Shown: one piece after another, positions 52,393 to 60,557 of the stretch
How the letters are laid out: each line of letters starts with the position of its first letter
How positions within the stretch are numbered: position 1 is the stretch's first letter
Source: Pseudomonadota bacterium
GTDB taxonomy: Bacteria; Pseudomonadota; Gammaproteobacteria; JAADHS01
Reading direction: 5' to 3'
Length of the DNA stretch: 64,000 bases
Assembly: GCA_021821045.1 (NCBI GenBank)
Contig: JAKACW010000001.1
Location: 27,198-91,197, forward strand
The notes under the pieces: model-generated
Told to the model about the DNA's origin: nothing
The model's database searches: none
The model's input: the letters and a program-made list of their open reading frames with translations, nothing else
Made by a program: the position numbers and the translations under genes

Positions 52393-53721
52393 AATCGCTT
52401 CCAAGACGGCGGAAAAGTCCAACCGACCCCACAACGCTTCCAACGCCGCGCGTTCTTCGGCGCCCGGTGTTGGAAACTTCGGCATGTGTTTCATGAAAAA
52501 CGGAGACTGCTCGGCGTCGGGCAGCAGCATGCCCGTGACGCTGGGGTAGTACGGCGTTCGCAGCGTCGGCGGAACGGTCGAGAACAGTACGACACTCGGA
52601 ATGTCGTAGCCGGCGGCGATATGGTAGGTGGAGGTATCCACGGTTACCAGCGCGTTGACGCTCGCGATGAAACCGCAATAGTCATCGAAGGTCTGGGAGT
52701 AGCGCGAGAAATCGAAAAAGCGCGGATGATCGAAGAACATGGGCGTCAACGAAATCACGCTGTATCCGGTATGGGTGACGATATAGTCTAAAAACTTACG
52801 GCATACGCTATCGGGCATATCGCGCAGGTAGTTGGAACTCTTCGCATGAAACATCATCTTCGGACCCGGCGCCTTCTCCAGCAATCCCCGCGCTTTGCGC
52901 AGGACCGAAGCCGGCACCGGCAATGGTGCATTGTTTTTTGACTCTTTCGGGAACGCCGACGCGTCACAACCCAGCGCATCGAGAAAAAAGTCGATCAGCG
53001 GCAAGCGGGAAAACGTGGGCTTGCGCAAACAACCGGCAAGGTCCCACACGCCATCGTATTTTACGAGTTGGTCGACCGGCAGGGGCTGCGACAGCGCATT
53101 CTCGATATCCGTGCTCTTGCGGTAGACCGGGTTGACGGTCTTCAGGTACATCCTATGCACGAGAACATCGATTTTCGGCCGCGCTATGGCGTGTTCCTCC
53201 AGCAAGTCGCGTAGAAGGCGCAGGGCTGTCAGCCCCGTAATCACGTCACCGAGCCCCTGACCGAATCCGTTCATGACGGCGAGTCTCAGCGGCCGCTTCT
53301 CGCGCTGCGCCCGCGCCGCGAGCGGTCGCAGTTGATTGAGAATCAGATGGGCAGACAGCGGATACTCGCCGCTGCCGCCCAACAATGCTGGGAGTTGCCC
53401 CACATGCGCGGCCAGAACATCGGCCGGCATGTTGAACAGCAACGATGGCGCGCCCGCTTTCGCCGCGATGCGCTTGTAGCGGGCAAAATCGCTTTCGGTC
53501 GTGCAATACAGACGGTTGAGCGGCAACTCACCCGTGCCGCCGCGCGCGGCGCGCAGCTTCACTTCGCCGACCTCGCGGTCGAACACGCAGTCTTCACGCG
53601 CGCCGAAAATGACCACAGCCTTACCCGACGCTTCGGCTGCCGCTGCTTGCGCCAGCTTGGTCGCCGTGCTCGCGACGATAATTGAGACGCTCCAGCAGCC
53701 CGCCAACGCTGGCATCGACAT
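52357..53721 (-). CDS. GT9/heptosyltransferase-like protein
   Basis: The 454-residue protein has a C-terminal GT9-type donor half: VISLTPMFF, DDYCGFIASVNALVTVDTS then TYHIAAGYDIPSVVLFST, as in heptosyltransferases. The N-terminal ~130 residues are unclear and contain a hydrophobic GEYPLSAHLIL region; MNGFGQGLGDVITGL is the first Rossmann-like loop. Its ATG 53721 lies inside the sulfotransferase gene (101-bp overlap), so GTG 53616 after that gene's stop is an alternative start. The last eleven residues (VGADSSAMTRL) come from a REP-like repeat. It could add a sugar to the same surface glycan as the sulfotransferases. Confidence 0.65.
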   Translation of the reverse strand: MSMPALAGCWSVSIIVASTATKLAQAAAAEASGKAVVIFGAREDCVFDREVGEVKLRAARGGTGELPLNRLYCTTESDFARYKRIAAKAGAPSLLFNMPADVLAAHVGQLPALLGGSGEYPLSAHLILNQLRPLAARAQREKRPLRLAVMNGFGQGLGDVITGLTALRLLRDLLEEHAIARPKIDVLVHRMYLKTVNPVYRKSTDIENALSQPLPVDQLVKYDGVWDLAGCLRKPTFSRLPLIDFFLDALGCDASAFPKESKNNAPLPVPASVLRKARGLLEKAPGPKMMFHAKSSNYLRDMPDSVCRKFLDYIVTHTGYSVISLTPMFFDHPRFFDFSRYSQTFDDYCGFIASVNALVTVDTSTYHIAAGYDIPSVVLFSTVPPTLRTPYYPSVTGMLLPDAEQSPFFMKHMPKFPTPGAEERAALEALWGRLDFSAVLEAIVGADSSAMTRL

Positions 53722-54403
53722 AAGTCAAATCGTCGATGGACAATAGATCAGCGTAACCGCGCGACTGTCCGTGACCGGGCGCAACCACGTTTTCGGTCAG
53801 CCCGGGGCGCCGCGGCGCAAATACCGCCTGACCGAGCGCCCTTCCCAACCGGGTGACGGCGTCGTCGAAACCATCATTTAGGTCTTCGTAACGCACCAGG
53901 GTGACCGGGGCTTCTTGCTCGGCGACGTCGAGCCAACCGGACACGTGATCGGCCCAACGTGCCAGCATGGTTGGAGCCTGATGTTTCTGATAACGCAACA
54001 ACGCTCCGCGGGGCGCGGCACGCATGAACTCGCCCGCCGATGCCGTGACGGGCCCTTCATCCCACTGCAAGCCCTTTATCATTCGCCAAAAGCTGCACAT
54101 TACGGCGCGAGGATCACGATAAACGTAGAACACATGAAATTGATCCGTTAGATAGCCGAGGATGGGGCGAAAAAACTCCACGTGGTGGTGCGACTTGAGA
54201 ATATTGCGTACGACGCGGCCATCCGCCTGGCCCAAATAGCGCTTCAACGCGGCTGGTGCATGAAAGTTCAGTCCCGTCTCGTAGTCGAGATTCCACCACG
54301 GCTTGACCACATAGCCGAAATTGAGCGCCAGGGTGTTCATGAGAAAATGCGTGCCGGAGCGTTCGTGGCTAATTACGCAGCACTTCTTCGGTTGATGTGT
54401 CAT
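53621..54403 (-). CDS. Sulfotransferase (PAPS-dependent)
   Basis: The 260-residue protein has the 5'-phosphosulfate loop CVISHERSGTHFLMNTL and the 3'-phosphate motif FYVYRDPRAVMCSFW, with VTLVRYEDLNDGFDDAVTRL typical of the family's latter half. It has no signal peptide, so it acts in the cytoplasm or on a lipid-linked sugar. It likely adds sulfate to a glycan. Upstream of the GT9-like gene and overlapping it by 101 bp in the longer reading of that gene, suggesting translational coupling. Confidence 0.85.
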   Translation of the reverse strand: MTHQPKKCCVISHERSGTHFLMNTLALNFGYVVKPWWNLDYETGLNFHAPAALKRYLGQADGRVVRNILKSHHHVEFFRPILGYLTDQFHVFYVYRDPRAVMCSFWRMIKGLQWDEGPVTASAGEFMRAAPRGALLRYQKHQAPTMLARWADHVSGWLDVAEQEAPVTLVRYEDLNDGFDDAVTRLGRALGQAVFAPRRPGLTENVVAPGHGQSRGYADLLSIDDLTYVDASVGGLLERLNYRREHGDQAGASSGSRSVG

Positions 54404-54482
54404 TGCCGCTCAAAGATTGGGAAAAGGCCGCAGGCTAGCACACAGCCGGCGCGGCCGCCAACACGTGCCCGCCCCACAAACC

Positions 54483-54516
54483 TTTTCACAAAAATGTCAC
54501 ACATTTGTCATATGTT
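54483..54516 (+). promoter_or_regulatory. Putative PhoB box (three half-sites) and -10 for the second GT41 gene
   Basis: TTTTCACAAAAATGTCAC (54483-54500) with halves 5/7 and 6/7, then TATGTT (54511-54516) after 10 bp. A third half-site TTGTCAT (6/7, 54505-54511... start 54505) continues the 11-bp phase. The start codon at 54565 follows by ~48 bp. Confidence 0.55.
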
Positions 54517-54564
54517 GCTCTGTTCGCACAGACCGCAAGTGCCCAACAAGCAAAGGTTGACACC

Positions 54565-57141
54565 GTGAATTCCAACTTGCTGCAAACCGCCCTCACTCAT
54601 CATCAACAGGGCGACTTCGCTCAGGCGGAGCAGTGCTACCGGGAGATTCTGACGACGACACCCAACGATTCCGACGCACTGGAGTTGCTCGGCACCTTGT
54701 CCTACCAGAACGAGCGACTTGAAGAGGCCGTCGATCTGTTTCGCCAAGCGCTGCGCCAACGCCCAGGCAATCCTGATGTACAGCTTAAGCTGGCGCTGGC
54801 GTTGCATGAACTTGGCGACTATGAGCGCGCCGGGGAATTCTATGCCAAGGTGTTGAAGCGCCGCAGCGGCGACATTCAAGCGCTTTTCAACCTGGGCGAA
54901 ATCGCTTTTCAGCAGGGGGACTTCGCCCAAGCGGTCGAATACTACACACGGGCCGTGAAAGTCGATCCCCGCGCCGCGAGCATTCGGTTCGCCCTCGCCC
55001 GGGCACTGCACCGCCTCAATTGCCTTGCCACCGCGGAGCTGAACTATCGTCGCGGTCTCGAACTCGAACCAGACAACCACAACGCCCGCGTTAATTTCGG
55101 CGTAGTGCTGGAACAGCTGGGAAAGTTTGAGGACGCGGAGCAAGCCTACCGAGCCGCGCTTGCCGGGATGCCCGAGGATCCGGCGGCGCAGTTTGGCCTC
55201 GCCAACGTTTTGCGCGCAACGGGGCGTTACGCGGAATCGGCGCCGGTCTATGAAAATGTCTTGAAGGGCGCGCCCGCTTTTCTGCCCGCGTTGATGAACT
55301 TGGGCCTCGCACTGGAGCACATGGGTCGACTTGATCAAGCCCAAGCATGTTTTCAACGGGCCGCGACGCACTATCCCAACGCAGCCGAGCCGCTGCTGAA
55401 CCTGGGCAACGTTGCAGTCAAACGCAATGACCTGGCTGCCGCGCAAAGCCTGTATGAAGACGCATTGAAACTCAACGCGGAATTCCTCCCGGCGTATCGC
55501 GAACTGGGGCGAGTACTGCGTGCCCGCGGCCAATTGGACCGCGCCTGCGAGATGTTTCAACATGCGGTCGCCCGAGCCCCGACCGACGGCGAGTTGCGAT
55601 TTCATCTGGCTGCCACGCTACAAATGAAGGGCGACTTGGCGGGCGCGACCCGAGAGTATTTAGCACTGACACAGATCGAGCCGGCCAACGCCCAGGCACA
55701 CAACGCACTGGGCGCCGCCTACATGTTGCAGGCCCAGTACGACCTGGCCGAGGCGAGCCTGCGCCGTGCAGCGGCGATAGAGCCCACCATGGGCGCCGCG
55801 CTGGACAACCTCGCCCATCTAAGTGCCGAAAGGGGGCACGCTGATCGAGCGCTGGCGTACTACGCGGATGCAATCAAAGCCGCTCCACAAGCCAGCGGCA
55901 TTTACTCCAATTACCTTTTCACCCTGAACTATCTTGACGACGTTGTGCCTGCTCAGTTGTTCGAGCAGCACCGGGAATGGTGGACACGCTTCGGCAGCGA
56001 CGATGCGACCGGGGCCAATCATCGCAATGGTCGCGACCCGCAACGACGCTTGAAAATCGGCTACGTATCGCCCGACTTGCGCACTCACTCGGTGGCATTC
56101 TTCATCGAGCCCGTTCTTGCGCGACACAGTCGCGACGAAATCGAAGTGTACTGCTACTCCAACGCTCGCGCCGATGCCACGACAGAACGCCTGCGCGCCC
56201 ATGCCGCGCGCTGGCACGATACGAGCGGATGGCCCACCCAAAAGCTGTACCAACAAGTCGTCGAGGACGGTATCGATATTCTCGTTGACCTGGCCGGTCA
56301 CAGCGGCGGCAACAGCTTGCCTCTGTTCGCCCGCAAACCCGCGCCGATCCAGGTTACCTACCTTGGCTATCCCAATACGACGGGCCTGGCGACCATGGAT
56401 TACCGATTGACGGACGGCTGGGCCGATCCGCCGGGCCAGACCGAGCACTTGCACACCGAGCAATTGCTACGACTGGACGGCGGATTTCTGTGTTACCAGC
56501 CGCCGGAGGCGCCGATCCCGCCCGACCGAGCAGACACACAAGCGGCCGGCGAGGTGTCATTTGGCTGTTTCAATACGGCCCGCAAACTGTCCCCGCGGAC
56601 TGTAGCGCTGTGGGCGCGCATCCTGAAGCAACTTCCGACGGCGCGTCTGCTCCTAAAAAGTCATCAACTGAAGAGTCCGGAATACCGCGCCAGAGTGTTG
56701 CAGCAGTTCGCCGAACAAGGCGTGGCGTCGCAGCAGCTCGACCTGCTCGATTACGCCTCGACGATCCACGACCATCTCGCACATTACCGCCGTATCGACG
56801 TGGCCTTGGACACCTTTCCTTACACGGGAACCACCACCACCTGCGAAGCGCTGTGGATGGGCGTCCCCGTCATTAGCCTAGCGGGGCCTACCCACGTATC
56901 CCGCGTCGGTGTCAGCATCCTCAACAGCGTCGGCTTGAGCGAGTTGGCGGTCGAATCAGAGGACGCGTATGTCGCCAAGGCGCTGGAGTTGGCCGACGAC
57001 CGTGCCCTGTTGGCGCGCCAGCGACATGAGCTGCGCCGACGCGTTACGGAATCCACGCTCACCGATAGCGCTGCTTTTGCACGCAAGCTGGAAGCCGCTT
57101 ACCGCCGGATGTGGCAAGATTGGTGCGCTGGCAACTCATAG
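54565..57141 (+). CDS. TPR-GT41 glycosyltransferase (O-GlcNAc transferase/SPINDLY-like), copy 2
   Basis: From GTG 54565 (AAAGG nine bases upstream) the protein is 858 residues. It has about a dozen TPRs (~5-440, e.g. PGNPDVQLKLALALHELGDY) and the GT41 region with His508 in RTHSVAFFIEP, His579 in DLAGHSGGNSL, VTYLGYPNTTGLATMDYRLT, Lys674 in ARKLSPRT and TGTTTTCEALWMGVPVIS. It is a clear paralogue of the 49,983 gene with a longer repeat array, which usually sets substrate range. The start of the -10 (54511) argues against the TTG start at 54505. Confidence 0.93.
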   Translation: MNSNLLQTALTHHQQGDFAQAEQCYREILTTTPNDSDALELLGTLSYQNERLEEAVDLFRQALRQRPGNPDVQLKLALALHELGDYERAGEFYAKVLKRRSGDIQALFNLGEIAFQQGDFAQAVEYYTRAVKVDPRAASIRFALARALHRLNCLATAELNYRRGLELEPDNHNARVNFGVVLEQLGKFEDAEQAYRAALAGMPEDPAAQFGLANVLRATGRYAESAPVYENVLKGAPAFLPALMNLGLALEHMGRLDQAQACFQRAATHYPNAAEPLLNLGNVAVKRNDLAAAQSLYEDALKLNAEFLPAYRELGRVLRARGQLDRACEMFQHAVARAPTDGELRFHLAATLQMKGDLAGATREYLALTQIEPANAQAHNALGAAYMLQAQYDLAEASLRRAAAIEPTMGAALDNLAHLSAERGHADRALAYYADAIKAAPQASGIYSNYLFTLNYLDDVVPAQLFEQHREWWTRFGSDDATGANHRNGRDPQRRLKIGYVSPDLRTHSVAFFIEPVLARHSRDEIEVYCYSNARADATTERLRAHAARWHDTSGWPTQKLYQQVVEDGIDILVDLAGHSGGNSLPLFARKPAPIQVTYLGYPNTTGLATMDYRLTDGWADPPGQTEHLHTEQLLRLDGGFLCYQPPEAPIPPDRADTQAAGEVSFGCFNTARKLSPRTVALWARILKQLPTARLLLKSHQLKSPEYRARVLQQFAEQGVASQQLDLLDYASTIHDHLAHYRRIDVALDTFPYTGTTTTCEALWMGVPVISLAGPTHVSRVGVSILNSVGLSELAVESEDAYVAKALELADDRALLARQRHELRRRVTESTLTDSAAFARKLEAAYRRMWQDWCAGNS

Positions 57142-57150
57142 CGGCCGGCA

Positions 57151-57178
57151 CCCATCGCGAAAGGAATTCGCTCCCATG
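57151..57178. repeat. REP-like palindrome (copy 8)
   Basis: CCCATCGCGAAAGGAATTCG then CTCCCATG; a diverged copy just after the second GT41 gene. Confidence 0.45.
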
Positions 57179-57193
57179 AGGGTGCGCAGTGAT

Positions 57194-58141
57194 CTACACC
57201 AAGTAGTTGTAGCGTCCGAGATTGACGCCGATTGCGTCGCCCAGGAGGCGATTTTCCGCTGCGAATGCCGAGGCCATTGCCTGCGTCACCGCGCCGTCGA
57301 GTTCAAATAGACGATCGGGATTTCGGACGAGGTCCGCGCCAGACAGCCAATTGCGAGTGTTGCGGACATCCGCGGCCGGTTGTCGCTCCCCCAGTGACGT
57401 GGGTCGCTCGACATTCTGCAGCAACCGCGCCGCGATATCCTGCAGCGCCGGCGAAACCCGCTCCCGTGGCAAGGTGCGGTCGTATGGAGTCCCGAACCCC
57501 TCCATCACCGTTAAAGCGTACTCATCCCGCGCAATCAGCGATTCAAACGGCACGAGCCACGCCTTATCGACATTGGCCTGGAGCCAACGCCAAAAGGTGC
57601 CATACCGCAGAACCGACAGCAGCCCCCCCGAATCGGTCGCCTGGCGCTGAACAAAGGCCGAAAACGACAGGTTCAGCCCTTGCATTACTAGCTCCGAATA
57701 GTACGATCTCAACCACGAGAATTGCTCGCGCACGACCAGCAACACAGCGACGCGGGGAAATAGCTGCTTCAGGCGGGCGAGAATCAACGCGGGGTCGACA
57801 AAGCGTTGACGGTGATAAGCTGCGAAACCGAAGCCGGATAACAACTCTTCGGACAACAGCAGCGCCCGATCCTCTGCACCCAAGCGCTCCGCGTAGCGCT
57901 GCAGGATCCCAGCCGCACCGGCGTAATTGAAATCCATCTCTAAGGCAAAGGGAATTTGCTGACGGACAAGCTTTTCCACGGCGAATTCCTTGTAGGCGAG
58001 GTTCTGGCCATCGCGTTCGAACTTTCCCAGATAGCAATAGTTGCCGCTGGTGTTCGCAAAGAAGCGCTGCAGTGAGGTCGAGGCACACTTCGGCAAACCG
58101 ATATGCACGGCCAAGGACGGCGGTGATTCACCCCTCAACAT
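57194..58141 (-). CDS. Sulfotransferase-like protein (KCASTS type), copy 1
   Basis: The 315-residue product opens with AVHIGLPKCASTSLQRFFA, a P-loop-like 5'-phosphosulfate motif, and has a 3'-phosphate-like segment VLLVVREQFSWLRSYYSELV, with Arg and Ser as expected. It shares motif order and ~300-residue length with the gene at 58,928, so they are paralogues. Start ATG 58141 overlaps the upstream gene by 14 bp. Sulfation of a surface glycan is probable; the acceptor is unknown. Confidence 0.75.
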   Translation of the reverse strand: MLRGESPPSLAVHIGLPKCASTSLQRFFANTSGNYCYLGKFERDGQNLAYKEFAVEKLVRQQIPFALEMDFNYAGAAGILQRYAERLGAEDRALLLSEELLSGFGFAAYHRQRFVDPALILARLKQLFPRVAVLLVVREQFSWLRSYYSELVMQGLNLSFSAFVQRQATDSGGLLSVLRYGTFWRWLQANVDKAWLVPFESLIARDEYALTVMEGFGTPYDRTLPRERVSPALQDIAARLLQNVERPTSLGERQPAADVRNTRNWLSGADLVRNPDRLFELDGAVTQAMASAFAAENRLLGDAIGVNLGRYNYLV

Positions 58142-58931
58142 GAGCGGCCTTCACTGCGGCGCCGACGGTGCGCTCACGCCAAGTCTTGGACAGATCCGCC
58201 ACCCACGCTGTGTCGAATTGATATAGTTCCGCCAGCACGGACCGCGCCTGCTTTTCGTCACGCGTCTGTGGATACTTCGCGCTGTTGACTTTCGTGACGG
58301 CGAACCGCGCCGTCCCGACCACGGGAGGTAGATCAAGAAAGGCAAACAACGCCGCGAAGAAGGCGCCATGGTCGCGGTGCAGGAGATCATACGGCAGGAC
58401 CATGAGGTTCTGCGCAGAGAAGTGTTGGGCATAGCTGCGCAGATGCAGTTGGTAAAGTCCCTTGAACACGATGGTCGACGGCGAAAACGGGTGCAGCACG
58501 ATCTTCCCGCTGCGCACTTCGCGTACTCCTTGCGCCATGAAATCGTTCACGGAATATTTCTTGTGAAGGCCGGCATAGTAAAAGTCCGAGAGCGCCCGTT
58601 CGACGGGGTCGCGCACAACGCAAAAGACTTTGCATGACGGTGAAAACGCGGAGATCTTTCGTGCCACGTCGGGAAAGTACAAATAACTGGGAGAAATCTC
58701 CCCGGCCAGCCGTCCTTGCTTTAGATCAAACGTCGCTCGATATGCCTTCTCGGCGGCGGCCAGCTTCACAGGGTCGTTGTTACAGGCCTGCTGAACGAAC
58801 GAGAAGTAATGCAGCTCCTTACGTTCCGGGAAGAAGAGGCCGGGGTGCTGCTTGAGTACTTCATACACGGTTGTCGTTCCTGAGCGCGCCGCGCCGATAC
58901 CTAGAAAGTCGATGCAGGCAGCAGAGGTCAT
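58128..58931 (-). CDS. Sulfotransferase (heparan-type)
   Basis: The 267-residue protein has the family start FLGIGAARSGTTTVYEVLKQ followed by HPGLFFPERKELHYFSF, and the 3'-phosphate motif FCVVRDPVERALSDFYYAG. These closely match bacterial sulfotransferases related to heparan N-sulfotransferases. It overlaps the next gene (57194-58141) by 14 bp and the preceding one by 4 bp, so all three are one operon. Predicted to use PAPS and sulfate a sugar. Confidence 0.9.
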   Translation of the reverse strand: MTSAACIDFLGIGAARSGTTTVYEVLKQHPGLFFPERKELHYFSFVQQACNNDPVKLAAAEKAYRATFDLKQGRLAGEISPSYLYFPDVARKISAFSPSCKVFCVVRDPVERALSDFYYAGLHKKYSVNDFMAQGVREVRSGKIVLHPFSPSTIVFKGLYQLHLRSYAQHFSAQNLMVLPYDLLHRDHGAFFAALFAFLDLPPVVGTARFAVTKVNSAKYPQTRDEKQARSVLAELYQFDTAWVADLSKTWRERTVGAAVKAAHVEG

Positions 58932-59902
58932 ATCGACACTCGTTTCGCGTCACGTTGTTTGTCGTTGTTCTCGCAGCCGCAGTAACCATAGGCTGCCAGG
59001 TCCAGGCCGATCATCTTCCCCAGTTTTTGATTACTGCTCCGTCCAAGAGCCTCCCATCGGCTTCGTACGTCGTCACTCATCCAGAAGAGATTGGCCGGCG
59101 TTTGAGCAAGGTTGAGACCGCCGATCACGGCCTCGGTAGCGTGTAACTCACTTAGGGGCGTCCATCGTCCTGCATCGTGAACGCTTTTACGGTTCTCAAG
59201 AAAGCGCTTAGCTAATTCCTGCTCCGAACCGCTCGGGTTGCTGTGGGGCAGCTGCTCGAAGGCGATCTCCGCGAAAGCAACCAGTTGAGTTCTGGCATGG
59301 GCGTCCGCCCGAACAAGGGCCTCGAACGGGACGACAAAAAGCTCGTCGCACCACGCGCTCAAAAGAGCTAGATAGCGATCGTACCGCAGAAGGTTCGTCA
59401 ATCCGGCGTCATGAACCAAATGCTTGTGTGCGAATATTTCGAAGGCGACGTTGTACCCATACTTGACCAGCTCCGAGTAATAGGATCGGAGAAAGTGGGT
59501 TTGATTCCTGATGACAACGAGAATGCGCAATGGCGAGAAAATCCGTCGGAGGCGATAAAGAATAACCAAAGGATCGGGGAAATGATTGATCCGGTAGTTA
59601 CGGAATCCGCAACCCGAGAGCAGTTCATCTGAAACAAGAAACGGTCCATCGTCGCTGCCGTCACCTAGCATACTCTTCGACAACAATTCGGCGATCTGGT
59701 CATAGTCGACCTTGGCCTCGCTGGCGTAGGGGATCGTGTGACGGAACAGATGTTCCAGCGCCGCTTCCCGATAGGCAAGGCCATCGTGCCGGCGCGACGA
59801 CTTTCCGAGAAAGCGTGCGCCGCCCTGCTCGGCGAACACTCTCTGCAAGGAGGTTGACGCGCACTTGGGCAACCCTAGATGAAGATTTAGCGCGATGGAC
59901 AT
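58928..59902 (-). CDS. Sulfotransferase-like protein (KCASTS type), copy 2
   Basis: The 324-residue protein starts MSIALNLHLGLPKCASTSLQ and has RILVVIRNQTHFLRSYYSEL as the 3'-phosphate motif, like the copy at 57,194. Body segments such as DELLSGCGFRNYRINHFPDP align with SEELLSGFGFAAYHRQRF there. ATG 59902. It is first of the three-gene sulfotransferase run and starts 26 bp after DUF2919. Acceptor unknown. Confidence 0.75.
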   Translation of the reverse strand: MSIALNLHLGLPKCASTSLQRVFAEQGGARFLGKSSRRHDGLAYREAALEHLFRHTIPYASEAKVDYDQIAELLSKSMLGDGSDDGPFLVSDELLSGCGFRNYRINHFPDPLVILYRLRRIFSPLRILVVIRNQTHFLRSYYSELVKYGYNVAFEIFAHKHLVHDAGLTNLLRYDRYLALLSAWCDELFVVPFEALVRADAHARTQLVAFAEIAFEQLPHSNPSGSEQELAKRFLENRKSVHDAGRWTPLSELHATEAVIGGLNLAQTPANLFWMSDDVRSRWEALGRSSNQKLGKMIGLDLAAYGYCGCENNDKQRDAKRVSI

Positions 59903-59927
59903 GTCGCGGTGCTACGCTGCTGTGGGT

Positions 59928-60434
59928 TCAGGCCGTTGCACGGCGCGAATCGGCGCTCGGCACCGTATCCGGAAAGCCGGCAAAGGCGTCCTTGAGTCTG
60001 TTCGATCGAACAACCAGGACGAGCAGCACGACGCTGGTCGCGCCTGAGACGAGGCCGTTTGTCGCCGGGATGTCGCCGCGGGTGAGTATGGGCGCGACGA
60101 CGACTGCGATGTCCAGGAGGAGCGCCGCCGTCAGGAGCAGCTTCCCCTTGCGCCACACCGCCCGAAAGATCGCGTGCGCCTCGGGTCTCCTTCGCACATA
60201 GCCGAACAGGAGCAACAAGGCAGGCAGGGCCGCGGCGCAGCCGAGAAACGCTTCGAACTGATCGGGATAAAAGATATTCAGGATGGCGCTTCGGTCAGTT
60301 CGATTGCTAAGCGATGCCACCAGGACAACGAACGGGCGCAGCGTGAACGCCATTACAAGCCAGAACAGCAAGCCGGGGCGAACATTCAAATATTCGTCGT
60401 AATCACGGTAGCTATACGCCGCGCGCGTCGACAT
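59928..60434 (-). CDS. DUF2919-like inner-membrane protein
   Basis: The 168-residue protein starts TRAAYSYRDYDEYLNVRPGL, like the Y-x2-YDxY-lxvkP opening of DUF2919 (YfeZ-type) proteins, then has four predicted spans: LLFWLVMAFTLRPFVVLVASL, FLGCAAALPALLLLFGYV, LLTAALLLDIAVVVAPIL and a last one. It ends with an Ala/Arg-rich tail. Function is unknown in the family. It precedes the sulfotransferase genes by 25 bp. Confidence 0.7.
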   Translation of the reverse strand: MSTRAAYSYRDYDEYLNVRPGLLFWLVMAFTLRPFVVLVASLSNRTDRSAILNIFYPDQFEAFLGCAAALPALLLLFGYVRRRPEAHAIFRAVWRKGKLLLTAALLLDIAVVVAPILTRGDIPATNGLVSGATSVVLLVLVVRSNRLKDAFAGFPDTVPSADSRRATA

Positions 60435-60557
60435 CGCTATGATCTCACCAAGTTAGGTTGCAGGTACCCGCGAAAAATGCACAAAAACCCCAATTCAGGC
60501 TAGCGCGAGATTGTTACCGTCGGATTGCAGCGACCGCCCCGGCTCGGCTTGCCGACC

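Noticed and set aside
54508..55605. A 365-residue minus-strand frame inside the second GT41 gene
   Set aside because: It mirrors the TPR region, whose repeats and catalytic core on the plus strand are unambiguous.
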